The notes: generated from the letters alone by a model not told the origin. A stretch of DNA of 37,109 nt from Chara braunii (GCA_003427395.1 BFEA01000423.1:112189-149297), one strand, 5' to 3'. Positions 9,757 to 20,500 are shown, numbered from the stretch's first letter. Made by a program: numbers and translations.

Positions 9757-10239
9757 GTGCGACTATTATGCAAAACCTTGATGACAGTACGTAAAAGTGA
9801 ATACTATGTTGCCGTATTTGAAGTTGTCTATCGTCTAGTCGTTGTTCTCTTGGCGCTGCTTGATCAGATTCAATGGCCAAGAAAGTGTGTGGATTCTTGG
9901 GTAAGTCTCTACCAACGTTCCGAGGTCGGTGCATTCAGCGGAGATATTAGAGGAATCTATGTTTTAACATCTTCTATTTGTCGTGTGCAGTATGTGGGGC
10001 AAATCAGTAGGAATAAGACCACTCGTTGGAAGGAGTACATGTCTGTGTATAGAAGGGAACAAAAACAAACATACTTGTACAGGTGGTGGCAAGTTTTTGA
10101 CACAGATTCATATATATTACTATCGGTTGATATGTGTCGCTCTAAAGAATTACCACCGCTAGGACAGTTGTATATCAAGCGAATGGAATCCTGTTCTGCA
10201 TACCACGGGCATGAGAGGGAAAGGTGGTGGGAGGAATAG
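9757..10239 (+). pseudogene. PLE GIY-YIG endonuclease domain
   Basis: Open for 160 codons. The GIY motif is at residues 66-68 (9952-9960) and YVG at 79-81 (9991-9999), the normal short spacing. An Arg at residue 90 (TTRWKEY) fits the conserved catalytic Arg, and LYRWW lies mid-domain. Near the end the 'xxYIKR' helix is present, but the Glu normally found just before it is Gly here (136, GGA at 10162), so metal-dependent cleavage would be lost. It nicks target DNA to prime reverse transcription. It lies upstream of RT, which defines the permuted PLE clade. Methionine 9757 is only the first ATG in frame; the true protein may start earlier. Confidence 0.75.
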
Positions 10240-10721
10240 TCAACGAAGGGGGAAGTGTGAGCGTAGTAAGCAGATGCGAGGGTTGCGATGTACTGTTAAT
10301 TTAACGGTTGTGCTACCCGTTAAGGCTAGTTTAGTGAATCACGACGACTGGAGGGTAAATATTTTCCATGTGCTAAGGACACAGGAAGAGTAGGAGTGTC
10401 TGAAGATTAGTTTATGTACTCAGCGTGGTAATAGTTAGTGCGGGGGATGAAAATCGATCAAGTCAACATTCGGAGATTCAGTCGTAAAAGTGAAAGGCTA
10501 AAGGAAAAAACTCTTCATATGTAAGAAGATCATGGAGGAGGGAGTCATACTTGACATTAAACACCTGCGCATATGGGTGCCAAAAGTTGGACCTGATAAG
10601 AAGTTCTTACCGTCCCTTTTTCGAAATCCATAACGGATGGAAGTCCTCAAGAACTGATATTTCGAGGTGTTGACTAGATTGATGAAGGGCGCCGTCGATT
10701 TTAATAAAAACCTCAACTACC
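10240..10721 (+). pseudogene. PLE linker between nuclease and RT (heavily decayed)
   Basis: Position and weak similarity to the PLE polyprotein linker suggest former coding sequence, for example a readable 'NHDDWRVNIFHVLR' at about 10337-10378. All three frames are broken by several stops, and I cannot follow one protein through it. Confidence 0.45.
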
Positions 10722-11582
10722 ATGTACTTAAGGAGGATTGTTGCAAGGGCAATCAAAGATGTGTATGGGTGGAGTATCAATGCCAAGATAGTTGTACGAC
10801 TGGAGTTCGACGATCGAATTAGATTGGCGGAGGTTAGAAAAATAGTGAATGATAGGATCGAGATCCCAAATTGCTTAAAGGATGTTGCACGGGGATCTGT
10901 TCGGATCGTATGGGTTAAAAACTCATCCGTAGTCGATATGTTACACAATCAGCAGGTATTCGTCGGAGCTGATGTTTCGACCCGGTCTTGTGCAGGTCTA
11001 CCCTACCCTAGGGTAGGTGGCCACGTGCAATTCCGTTTGCAGGATATAGAGGGAGTGCATCCCCTGATCTGCAACGTCAATAACGTCCCTAAGATGACTC
11101 GACTAGATCGTGCAAAGCAATTGGCACAAGAGATTACTGTGGGGATTCGATTGTTGACTAACTACAGAGGCGACGATTTAGCTGTTACCAGATCAGATGC
11201 AACTAAGTATATGATGACGATGTGTACTTTCGGAGAGAAATATTTGGATTCCACAGAAGTCTATCGATTGAAGATGACCTTCGAGTGGCTAGTGTTGACC
11301 CTCCTGGACAGGAACGCATGTGCTATCTTGGTTCTCTGCCCGAAGTTGTATTTTGAGGTGAAGATGAGTATGTTCGTGTTGTCGCCTGGCTACATTATCA
11401 CCACTGAAACCGATGACACTCTCCATAAAGAGATGAGAGCCGAGACAAAGTCATTGGATCTACAACAGTTCGTGAGATGGGATTCGAAAGGCAAGTTCGG
11501 CGATGCATACATTATACCTAAACACAAAGATTTATCGAGGTATCGATCGATATGCCCTACGTTCTCTGAACCTATGGTTCGA
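10722..11582 (+). pseudogene. PLE reverse transcriptase, N-terminal part
   Basis: 287 codons remain open before the insert. Recognisable PLE/Chara-type blocks are LVLTLLDRNACAILVLCPKLY, then SPGY, and the RT entry motif AYIIPKHKDLSRYRSICP followed by TFSEPMVR. The codon after 'MVR' is where the 524 bp MITE-like insert begins. Homologous proteins run straight on to a 'CR' and an RT finger region, which here resume at 12110. The start at ATG 10722 is only the first Met; the linker upstream was probably part of the same polyprotein. Confidence 0.8.
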
Positions 11583-11584
11583 CC

Positions 11585-12108
11585 GCAACAGAAAAATTTC
11601 CCATAATTAAATAATCATTCTATAGTAAAATTACATTCTAAATTCTAAATTTTCATTCCATCTTAAAAAATGTCATTCCAATTTTAAAATTTCTCGTCTT
11701 ACTTCAAAACTTTCATTCCAAGAATGGGGTATCCCTTCTTATTTGAACTACATGCTAGAGATGAAATGAGAGTCTGGATGAGTTTATGAAATATTTTAAT
11801 TGGACTGTCATTCTATGTAAGGATTTTTAATCATAAATAGGTTAATCCAATCTAAATTAGAAGGTATTTGTTATAGTAGAATGAAAGTTTAATTAAAACA
11901 TTTCATAAACTCATCCAGACTTTCATTCCATCTTAAACAAATAGATGTAGTTGGAAGGGAAAGATCATATTTAGACGGAAAATTATCAAATAAAACTAAA
12001 ATTTTTAGAATTGGACGAACATTGAAATGATAATTTATAAATATAAATGATTTTTTTTGAATGGAATGTTTTTTCAACTTCCATTTCTCGTGGGAATTTT
12101 TTCGTTGC
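11585..12108. mobile_element. MITE-like insert inside the PLE RT (524 bp)
   Basis: AT-rich, non-coding insert with terminal inverted repeats GCAACAGAAAAATTTCCCA (11585-11603) and TGGGAATTTTTTCGTTGC (12091-12108). Inside it, 11771-11792 and 11900-11921 form an exact 22 bp inverted repeat ('agtctggatgag' core), and 'tttcattccatctt' occurs twice. RT coding sequence stops at its left end and resumes at its right end in a readable frame, so it is a younger insertion. No clear target-site duplication was seen, so the superfamily is unknown. Confidence 0.7.
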
Positions 12109-12109
12109 A

Positions 12110-13236
12110 TGCAGGGCAATGACCCAAACCTTGAATTATTTGCTTGCCACATTGACAACTAATTGGCATTTTAATCTTAAAGCAGTATCTGCATTGGTAC
12201 CGAGATTGAAGTTTTTTATTAAGAAGGTTGGAAGAAAGATTAACACGCGCTCTGAACTCGTGTCCCTGTCATATGATATAAAAAATATGTTCAGCAAACT
12301 ATCGCATGGTGAGATCATCGCAGCGGTGGATTGGGCAAGTGAAGATCATATGGGCAAATGGAGATTCAAGGTGCGGGTGAATACAAAAGGTAAAGGTTGT
12401 ACATATTGACAGACGGTGGGTGATGAACACTGGAGATCGATGAAGTTGAAGCAGATTAGGTGAGGTGGGAACTCCGACGTACATACACAATAGCCACATG
12501 CGTTCTGTTGCGACAAGTGGTGGGTATCCCGATAGGGAAGAGCACTAACCCACCACTCGCCTGTCTGATGTGCACTTTCGCTGAATTCTGGTTTTTACGG
12601 AGTTTGCGAAGCTTGAAGCACAAGGTGTTCGGGGTTTGACTCATGGACGACATGAGCGTGGCGATATTGCGTGGTGGCAGGAAACATGTATCAGTGGAGT
12701 TGATTCAAAAAAACTTCCAAAAGTGTTATCCAAACAATTTGTCGTTAAAGAGGACAAACGACAGCAGAGACACTTGGGATTTATTGGGAACAACTATGAG
12801 TGTGGATATGGTGTTTCCATACTTTCACTGTGTTCAGTCATCTAAGAACGAACAATCATTATGGGATGAGAAACGATTGGAGTTCAAGAACGGACATGAC
12901 TATCTATCGTGGGAGAGTAAGGAGCAAAAGAACGAGGTTGTTGAAAGCTGTTTACACCGGATAGACCACAATACGAACGAACGGTCGGCTATCCCCATAC
13001 AATTATTCAGTCTGCAGCGCGAACTGAGTCTGCAGCGCGAACTGTGTATCAAAGAGTTCCTAGGGACCTTTTTGAAACGACTACTCAAGCGATTTTTGTG
13101 GGGTAGAGATGAGATTTGGACATGGAAGTATGATTGGTTGTATGGAGATGCTCGTTGAGATTGGATGTTGTTCAGGGGTGCAAAAATGGATTCATTGAAC
13201 TTTCTGTTATTTCTGATCGATTGCTTTACGGAATGA
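12110..13236 (+). pseudogene. PLE reverse transcriptase, catalytic and thumb part
   Basis: It resumes as CRAMTQTLNYLL. Motif A is SYDIKNMFSKL with its Asp at 12275-12277. Stops at 12407 and near 12461 and a frameshift around 12460-12480 lead into motif B (VVGIPIGKSTNPPLACL, ~12517-12567). Motif C is LMDDM, with both catalytic Asp codons intact at 12646-12651, preceded by an in-frame TGA at 12637. The thumb region follows (KCYPNNLSLKRTNDSRDTW). An 18 bp duplication repeats SLQREL. A TGA at 13156 precedes the usual tail DWMLFRGAKMDSL, which ends at 13236. The active-site residues are kept but the frame is broken. Confidence 0.8.
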
Positions 13237-13864
13237 TTATGAGTTGTTACTGACGTGCTGACATGTTCTTTGGTTACATAGGATACATGTTAGTAATTGT
13301 AATCCCTTCAAGAACGGAGGTTATGGGAGAACATGTTTGACTGTTGTATGATATGAGCGAACAGGGTTGCGTTTCTTATGTGAGAACAAAGTTTGTTGTT
13401 GTGAACTGGGCTGCTGTTCTGACGTACGCCTGTGTTGTTGTTGTTTGAGCTCTGTATTAGCAGTTTAATTTTCTAGGAGACTTGTAGTCATGTTTCTGAG
13501 TGTTTTTTTGATGGACCACGGTTTCGAATACAGGACGCCTGTCATTGATGGTTTGCCCCGACTGCAGGAACTGAGCTGCTGTTCTGATGTGAGGATATGG
13601 TTTGTTGTTGTAAATTAAGATATTGTTCTGATGTACTGCTAGATGGTTGTAGTTGTGTACGACTATTTTGCTTTTGGATGGACAACGGTTTTCGAATACG
13701 GGACGTCTGTCACTGATGGTTTGCCCGGACTGTAGGAATGGTACCTAGGTCCATCTTGAAATCGAGGCCAGTTGATACCGGCTATGTGGTACTTGTTTTT
13801 AGAATTAGGCGGCAATAATAATGTGGATTGTTTTTTTTTTTTTTTGTGCGGTCTGGATTTGACC
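13237..13864 (+). other. PLE 3' region with internal duplication
   Basis: Non-coding. Two diverged units ~160-200 bp apart (about 13380-13560 and 13585-13740) share 'gtttgttgttgt', 'tgttctga(c/t)gtac', 'cggttt(t)cgaatac', 'ggacg(c/t)ctgtca', and 'gatggtttgcccgac/gga'. A T17 run precedes the right pLTR. Confidence 0.6.
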
Positions 13865-14263
13865 CATGGACTTGTGACTCAATTAGTCGTAAGGCTGCGG
13901 AGAAACCTATATTAACAATGATTGTACCGCTATTCAGTTTTTTTGGGTCCTACGCCGGTAAACCCTCGTCCATTTCCGAAGATGGTAGCGGATAGACTGC
14001 GGAGGTGGGAGAGTGGACTGTAGGATTTTGACGAGGGTGAGGCAAGGCAGTCATTCCCCTTAGGAGGACAACGTGGCGAATGTCGAAACCGGTCGGGGTG
14101 CCATACTCACCTGCAGTTAATAATCATTCATGTACAACAGTACCTTTGTACACAACATGTACGACTGTACTTTTGTACACATTACTTGTGATATCCTGTT
14201 CGTCTATGTATGTGACGTGTGTTCGTCTACTTGTTTGACGTGTGATATCTTACTGCAAACAAT
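13865..14263 (+). repeat. Right terminal repeat (pLTR) of the PLE
   Basis: The direct-repeat partner of 7639-8035. It carries the better conserved GAAA box of the hammerhead-like motif (14046-14102). Confidence 0.85.
14046..14102 (+). ncRNA. Hammerhead-ribozyme-like motif, right pLTR
   Basis: Stem I: GGCA (14046-14049) and CCCC (14056-14059) pair with GGGG and TGCC (14095-14102) around an internal loop, as in type I hammerheads with loop-stem contacts. The core CTTAGGA (14059-14065) differs from CUGANGA at one base. Stem II is GACA/TGTC, with its two inner pairs lost compared with the left copy. GAA is followed by ACC/GGT as a minimal stem III and the cleavable C at 14094. The two pLTR copies have different defects, so a consensus parent would satisfy the full hammerhead pattern. 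Confidence 0.6.
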
Positions 14264-14529
14264 ATGACAATTGGAAGACCCGTAAATTTTGTCATGCTAT
14301 TTCCGTAAAGAATAGTTGAAAATTAAAAAACATTGTATTAATCGCAAAAACAGACATGGTGGCAATTAAATGTAATTGATATTTTCGTCGCTCTATCCAT
14401 TTTTCACACTATGTTACCGATTGCCCTATGGACCTGTGTGACCTATTCCCCCTTATATTCAATGTCATTGGGAGTTGTGGTTTAAACCACCACTACCCCG
14501 GCCATCCTGAAGTAAAGGAAACCGTTAGC

Positions 14530-15235
14530 ACATGTTAAAGAGGGTTATTGATGAAAGAGTGGGGAAAACCAAAAGAGTGGCAAAAATAGAAAATGCATCG
14601 AATTGTTGTTGCGGTTTATGTCACAGTTTACGTATTTTTTTTAATATAAATATTTTTTTATGAAAATATCACAATCATATCTATGGACACTTCAATTTTT
14701 AAATTTCTTGATACATTCTTTTGATCATGAAAAATCGCAGAAGTTGAGTTATTTTTTTCATTGGCTCACACACAGTACAACCACAAAAATAAAAAATTAT
14801 ATGAATCTTTACGACGTTTATTTTATAATTTTTTGTATATATATATTTTTTTTGCGAGGTCACAACGAAATTTACAGACCCTATGATTTTCATAGTTACT
14901 TTAACATTTTTATAAGCGAAAAAAATTGTGGAAGTTGACGTATTTTTTTCATTAGCCCTTACATCGTAGAGTGGTAAAAATGGAAAATGAAACGAATACG
15001 TGGGATGTGTATTTCATAGTCGAAAACATGTATTTTTATTTTTCTTGTATTGTTTTTTTAAATAACACAATATGATAAGCAGGATCTCAATTTTTCATAT
15101 TTTGTCATTAATTATTCCGAGCGCAAAACATTGTCAAAGTTTACGCTTGAAATTCGAAGGACTAAATTGGCCTGCACATGTTGGTCGTTGCCCTACCATT
15201 TTTTGCGACCCTAACTCTTCGGGAATCCTACTTTA
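14530..15235 (-). repeat. Repeat R1, three units, with tRNA-like end
   Basis: Units begin near 14572, 14773 and 14969 ('agagtgg(c/t)aaaaatgg' boundary). At 15138-15235 the terminal segment ('cgaccctaactcttcggg', read on the minus strand as an A-box-like 'gaagagttagggtcg') matches the head seen at 5100-5180. Short open frames here are AT-rich chance frames. Confidence 0.6.
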
Positions 15236-15239
15236 GGTT

Positions 15240-16310
15240 TTCGGAGGTAGCGGTAGTTTAAGTGTTTCATGATAAAAAAAATCAGTTTCGTTCTTACAGC
15301 GTTCTTATAGGCTTCCTCAGTCACAAACTTATCACCAATAAGAATGTTTTTGCTCGAGTTTTCACTTTTAGTCACCCTTCATGCTTATGCCTCTACTGTA
15401 ATGAAAAACTTTTTTTTTTTTTTCAGACTCATTGGAGTGGACATTTCATCTGGTCTCACGTCTTTGTTAACGTCTCATTCGGGGGTTTATTCACAACAGC
15501 CCCTATGGAGTCGCATCTTTTTCAATTGTCCTTTAGCGGTGTTTCCTCCTTAAACGTGTTATTGTCTTTAAATTTTTAAGTCTCTACCACGTATGTTTTA
15601 CCTTACTTATTTTTTCTGATAGAGACATTTTTAACTTTTGACTTATAATCTATTTCAGTTGATTTTGGTATTTATGTATCTACTCAACGAGAAGTTTTTT
15701 AACTTTTCACTGCCCCTTCTCATTTTTCTCCTCCTTCATCTATTTTTTTTCCAGTTTAACTGTCGCCACTTCTTAGTCGTTTTCTCCTTTTTTTTTTTTT
15801 TGCATTCCGTTTACTATCATTTTCCTTTTTATTTTGGGCAAAGATATATTTGAAAATTTTCCCTACTGAACTTAGAGATTCGTAAGCCTTGCGGATCAAG
15901 GAGGTCGATGATTTTTATTTTTTTTTCGCCGAAGCTTCCTTGCAGCATTAGGCATTGGTTCCTTTAATGTGCGAAGTCGCCACATTCGTACCACTTGATC
16001 TGTCATCGTCTCACTCTGTACTTTCTGCCTTCGTACTTATTCGATAAACATCCCATCCGTTCGTTACCTCTCATATCCATTCGTTCCGCTTGTCCTATTT
16101 TTTTTCTCTTGTTTCACTTATTTATCAATCGTCACTCTCACATCCGTTATACTCATCCCCCTTCTTTTCCACGAATGACCTCATCGAGTATACAACATGA
16201 CGTTGTCTCTTTGTTAATTAATATTTTATCTTCCCCACTCTAGTTCACGTTGCTTCCTCTCTGTTAGTCTCCACCTACATAGCACAGCGAGCGTGTTCGC
16301 GAGTTCGTGT
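15240..16310 (-). pseudogene. Degraded second PLE ORF1 remnant
   Basis: On the minus strand, 15952-15993 encodes a zinc-knuckle-like string: (W)YECGDFAH-stop-RNQC. The first Cys is replaced by Trp and a stop follows the His, but the C-X2-C-X4-H-X4-C frame is otherwise kept. Upstream on that strand lies an Arg/Asn/Glu/Tyr-rich block (MRGNERMG, then KYEGRKYRVRR), as in ORF1 of the PLE at 8221. Downstream is Lys-rich and full of stops. This is an old inverted relative; no RT is attached. Confidence 0.4.
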
Positions 16311-16319
16311 AAACATAAT

Positions 16320-16326
<7 letters not shown>

Positions 16327-16393
<67 letters not shown>
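16327..16393. repeat. (TA)n microsatellite
   Basis: About 33 TA units without interruption. Confidence 0.97.
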
Positions 16394-16395
<2 letters not shown>

Positions 16396-16539
16396 CGGTT
16401 TTTTATTTTTAACTTATGATTGATCATGAATTGACTCCAAGGCAAAAGTTGTTTGTGTTGTTCTTTTACATAACATATATTGTTTTCATTTTTTTTTAAA
16501 GATTTTTTTTGTTTTTTTTAAACATTAGTCTCCCTGACG

Positions 16540-16870
16540 TCAGAAACCTCAAGGGTACCGGTAGTATTGAGTGGAAAACCGGTCGGGCGTAAAAAAATAA
16601 AATTTGTGAAAATGCACAAATTGGTGCGGCAAATATTTGACGACCAAAATGTTTTTTTTTTTTCCTGATATTTTTTCATGAAATATCATGACCTAATATA
16701 CGGACCCTCAAATTAGTAGATCTTTTGATGAATTCTAATGATCACAAAAAATCGACAAAGTTGCTGCTTGCAAATGGCGGGATTGGACCCACCAGTGACG
16801 AATGGTGGTCGCCGCCCCTCCATACAACACGGCCCTAGCTCACCGGGCTGAGGGGTTTCGACTGGCAGGG
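16540..16870 (-). repeat. Repeat R1, single unit with clear tRNA-like head
   Basis: One R1 unit (16580-16760) begins after 'gggtaccggtagta' (also near 4700). On the minus strand the head at 16850-16770 has A-box-like 'ccggtgagctagggc' and B-box-like 'gggtccaatcccg'. This is the best preserved tRNA-like end of the family. Confidence 0.55.
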
Positions 16871-17089
16871 GATTGGTGGTTTAATGTTCGCGTTCGAAAG
16901 GTTTGGGCGCTTGTTCGTATTCGCCTCCGAAGACAAACACGGTGCTACGTAAATCTCAACTTCGATAATCACCCTCGCTTGCTGTTCGGATATCGAGCTA
17001 TATTTTTCTTTCATTTAACTCCGCAAAAGTATAAAGTTGCGTCGTTACCACCATTATCAAAGTAACCTCCCTTGGCTGCTTCTGACGCT

Positions 17090-17365
17090 CGTCAATGAAG
17101 TAAGATGATGTTTTTTATGTATTAACATGCAGTCAGTTAATTCATGCATTTATAAACAGTATGATAAACACTTTCACTCAAACAAAGCACTCCATGAAAC
17201 TCATGTTTAACAACGCAAAAAAATATATAGACATTTCAATAGTGAAGAATAAAACAATATCATGTACACATCACAACATCGTGCAAAACGCACTTTAGGT
17301 CTACATACTGGCAATCACCGACGCCGAGTGTCGACGGGTTTCAAAACTTGTAATCCTCAATGAGA
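17090..17365. other. No feature seen
   Basis: AT-rich DNA, no recognisable gene, RNA or repeat. Confidence 0.4.
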
Positions 17366-17850
17366 AAAATATTTTTTAACTTTAGTGCATTACTATGATT
17401 AGTACCTTCCAAACATGACTTCTATGCTAAAGAGGGATATCAAACATACGGATGAAAAACATATCATACCCTTCCTTACATGGATCCCAGACTTAGATAC
17501 TTTTAAAAGATTAACATGATTTATTAAAAATAACAATTAAAAAATAAAATTATAAAAAAAAACTTAATATAGCTTGAAGAACGTCTAGGTAAAATCCACA
17601 TACCTCCAAAATATTTTTAAACTTTAGTGCATTACTGTGATTAGTACCTTCCAAACATGACTTCCGTACTAAGGAGGGTCGTCAAACATACAGATGAAAA
17701 ACATATCATACCCTTCTTTACATGGATCCCAGATTGAGATATTTTTAAAAGAGTAACATAATTCATTAAAAGTAACAATGAAAAAATGAAATTATAAAAA
17801 AAACTTAATATAGCTTGAAGAACGTTTAGTTAAAATCCACATACCTCCGA
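17366..17850. repeat. ~242 bp tandem duplication
   Basis: Two units (17366-17607, 17608-17850) are ~90% alike, each running from 'aatattttt' through 'ctttagtgcattact', 'ccttccaaacatgactt', 'catacccttc', 'acatggatcccaga' to 'aaaatccacatacctcc'. Non-coding. Confidence 0.9.
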
Positions 17851-17989
17851 GTCGTAAAAAAATATCTTTTAAGAAAAAAACTTTGGTGGTTGACTTATTT
17901 TATAACGCTATAGCAAAAACAAAAATATAAAGTTAAAACTTATAAATATGTAAAACCTTAACAATAATCCTTGTTCTTGTTAAACCACC

Positions 17990-18470
17990 ACTACACCCGA
18001 TGTCGAGCACATCGGTCCCACAGGGGGACCCTCCTGACCACGTCACACAAAATTTTGTATAGGTTTTTATCCTTTATTGTGGTACAATGGAGTTTTTGTC
18101 GCTGCTCCGTTCGAGTGCGTCAGCTATACTTCTCATGAACCCCTATGACAAGATAAGACCACACGAGGTGCAACTTACCTCCACCTCTGAAAGCTGTCAC
18201 CATCCCTTAGGTGGATGTATCCCACCTAATCGGCAACCGGTCTATTATTAGTGATAACAGAAGATGATCCTCGTGCAATCAAGTTCAAACTAGTCAAATC
18301 CCAAATCAAAATGCTTAACGAGGACCTGTAATACAAAACAGGTCAATGGCCAAGCCGAAACTATAAGTATATGGGGGATGAAACCCCGTATCATGCTTTC
18401 ACTCTAAATGTTTCCGTAATTAAGTATAAATTTATCCCTACACATGTACCCAAGGAAAAAAAATATTTTT
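17990..18470. other. No gene seen
   Basis: Less AT-rich than its surroundings. 'aaaccaccactac' near 17980 also occurs at 14482. Otherwise nothing recognisable. Confidence 0.3.
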
Positions 18471-18479
18471 GGCAGTATC

Positions 18480-19230
18480 TCGCCTTCACAGAGTGGACCG
18501 TCATAATTTTTCCTATCAGAATATAATATAACTCCTTTAAACAAAGAAAATATCGACAGCATTTTCTGCAGTAAAAGTACCGTTTCGAAATTTATACTCA
18601 TCTGAATATAAAAATTAAACTAACATTTAAGTCTATAAATTCAATTTTTGTCTAACTTCATTATTTATAAAAAATATGAGTAGTATCTCTTTTAGAGAAG
18701 AAGACTCCCAGATTTATACTAAGTCAAATAAGAACTTCATACAAGACTTGAGTTCTATCAAGACAAAATTTAATTGAGTTCTATCAAGACAAAATTTAAC
18801 TAACTCCTTAAATTTGTAAAAATTTCGGTAACACTCCCTCTAAAGAAGTGTTAATCCAAAATTTATACAAAACTAAATAAAAAATCTAAAAATGATATTG
18901 ACTTCCCAAAATAAAATTTTCTCGAACTCCCTGAATCAGCAAAAATTCGGGCAACATTTCTCATAAAAAAGAACGTTTTTTATATTTTTACGAAGTCATA
19001 TATAAAACTTAGACAAAAGTCGAACCTTGAAAGACTAAAATTTAACAAAAGTTGAACCTTGAAAGAGTATAATTTGACTGATTCTTTGACTTTGTATAAA
19101 TTTCGGCATCACTTCCCATAGAAAAAATAGCTTTCAAAAACTTTATACTGAACCAAATAAAATAAATGATTTCATAAGATGCAAGAATTGAACTAAGTAA
19201 AAAAAAAAACGACTGAGAAAATGTAGGAAT
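18480..19230. repeat. Decayed tandem repeat, ~120-160 bp period
   Basis: Recurring ordered words are 'aaaatttata', 'ctaaataa', 'aaatttcgg(c/t)(a)aca(c/t)t(t)ccc' (near 18817, 18938 and 19095) and 'gttgaacc/tcgaacc ttgaaaga'. Between the units the sequence has diverged heavily. No frame is open. Confidence 0.45.
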
Positions 19231-19424
19231 TAAACTGACTCTTAAAACAACTACCTATCAAACTGAAACTCAAACGAAGTAGAAACTCTCACTCAACCAT
19301 ACTCAAGTCCACACCACAATGGTAAGTACTCTCACCCAATCCTAAGATTAAACCTTGTCAACATTAGTTCATAGTCCCTTAAGAATTTATCTTTTTTTAC
19401 CCAACTTACATAAGGCTTAAAGCT

Positions 19425-20125
19425 AGACCATTCAACTTAGAAACAAAGTCTAGCTTTTTCATTGAATATACATAAACAGAGGGCATTACTACTTTTCTCT
19501 TATTTGGACATATGACTAATCACTCTTAGTTGTTTAAGTAGCCAAGTTATATATACCTTTCTGCCCTTAGTTTTTTAAGGTAACATAAAACTGAACCATT
19601 CAACTTTAAAACAAAGTTCGGTCTGCCTCTTCTTACCACCAATTAATATTCTTAATTAGTATTTTTTTTATTATGATAAGCTATTCAACTTAAAAACAAA
19701 GTTTGACTAGCTTGTTCATAAACTATAATAATAACATAGTATAAATAAAACCATTTCTTGATTCCAATATATGCGTGGCTCCAGACCAACCCATTCAACT
19801 GAGAAACAAAGTCTGGTTTTTCACTTGATTTCCCTCTGAATTAAAAAAAAATATTCGAACAATTCAAATTAAAAACAAAACTCAAACTTTATTTTTCAAA
19901 AATGATAAAGAAACATTGTAAAACCCAAAAATAAACCAAATCGACCAAGTCATTCAACTTACTAAGAAAGTTTGGTCCCTGAAAACACAATCGCAGACAA
20001 CCCTCGCAAGTCAGAGCAACAAGACCATCCAACTTGAGAACAAAGTCAAGGCCTCTAGGCATGCAAAATAAACGTATGACCGAATCGTTCATCTTAAAAA
20101 CTAAGCCTAACCTTTGGTTGACCCA
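19425..20125. repeat. Decayed array of 'cattcaacttaaaaacaaagt' motif
   Basis: The ~21 bp motif recurs at about 19428, 19597, 19683, 19790, 19861, 19951, 20022 and 20086, with spacing from 64 to 169 bp and each time followed by 'ctggt/cggtc'-like sequence. The motif is much better kept than the spacers, which differs from a simple satellite. Confidence 0.6.
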
Positions 20126-20379
20126 AACAATCGCAAGCAAAATCACCTTCCTCCCCCCCCCCCCAATTCAAAATCATTTTTCAATCTGAATTCAGACAAC
20201 CAACAAAAATGAAACTAAGATTGCACATGTACTCCTGTACGTAACTTTGATTTAAGTCTAGAAAGTCAAACATAAACTCAGTAGGGATGCATGCAGTACA
20301 CCTAGTCAAAATGTGGAAAGATATACACGTAAGGATTTTAACTGGGTTTATAGAAGGAGATAAGGATAACCCCTCAGTT

Positions 20380-20500
20380 CCCTACCTCAAGAACCTCGCC
20401 TAGGTTCCAGCAGAGCTCCCACAATGGGTGAGGCAAATTCCTACAGAGGTCTTGGTATGGATTACGGGTTTCAATCCCGCCTGCCGCCTTCCTTTCCAAA
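20380..20500 (+). repeat. Possible tRNA-like (B-box) fragment
   Basis: 'tacgggtttcaatcccgcc' (near 20463-20481) looks like a tRNA T-arm with a four-pair stem and is followed by 'tgccgcc'. No convincing A box lies at the right distance, so it may be a tRNA or SINE remnant. Confidence 0.25.

Larger units (their letters stand above)
7639..14263 (+). mobile_element. Penelope-like element, N-terminal GIY-YIG type, decayed
   Basis: A ~6.6 kb retroelement bounded by direct repeats of ~400 bp (7639-8035 and 13865-14263). In order it contains an ORF1 with a CCHC zinc knuckle and charged coiled coil, a GIY-YIG endonuclease, a long linker and a reverse transcriptase with identifiable motifs. Penelope-like elements pair RT with GIY-YIG. 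A clade with the nuclease in front of RT (the Chlamys group) is known from green algae and protists, and this copy has that order. Direct pLTRs are typical of PLEs. All reading frames carry stops or frameshifts, so it cannot act on its own. I found no target-site duplication. Confidence 0.85.
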
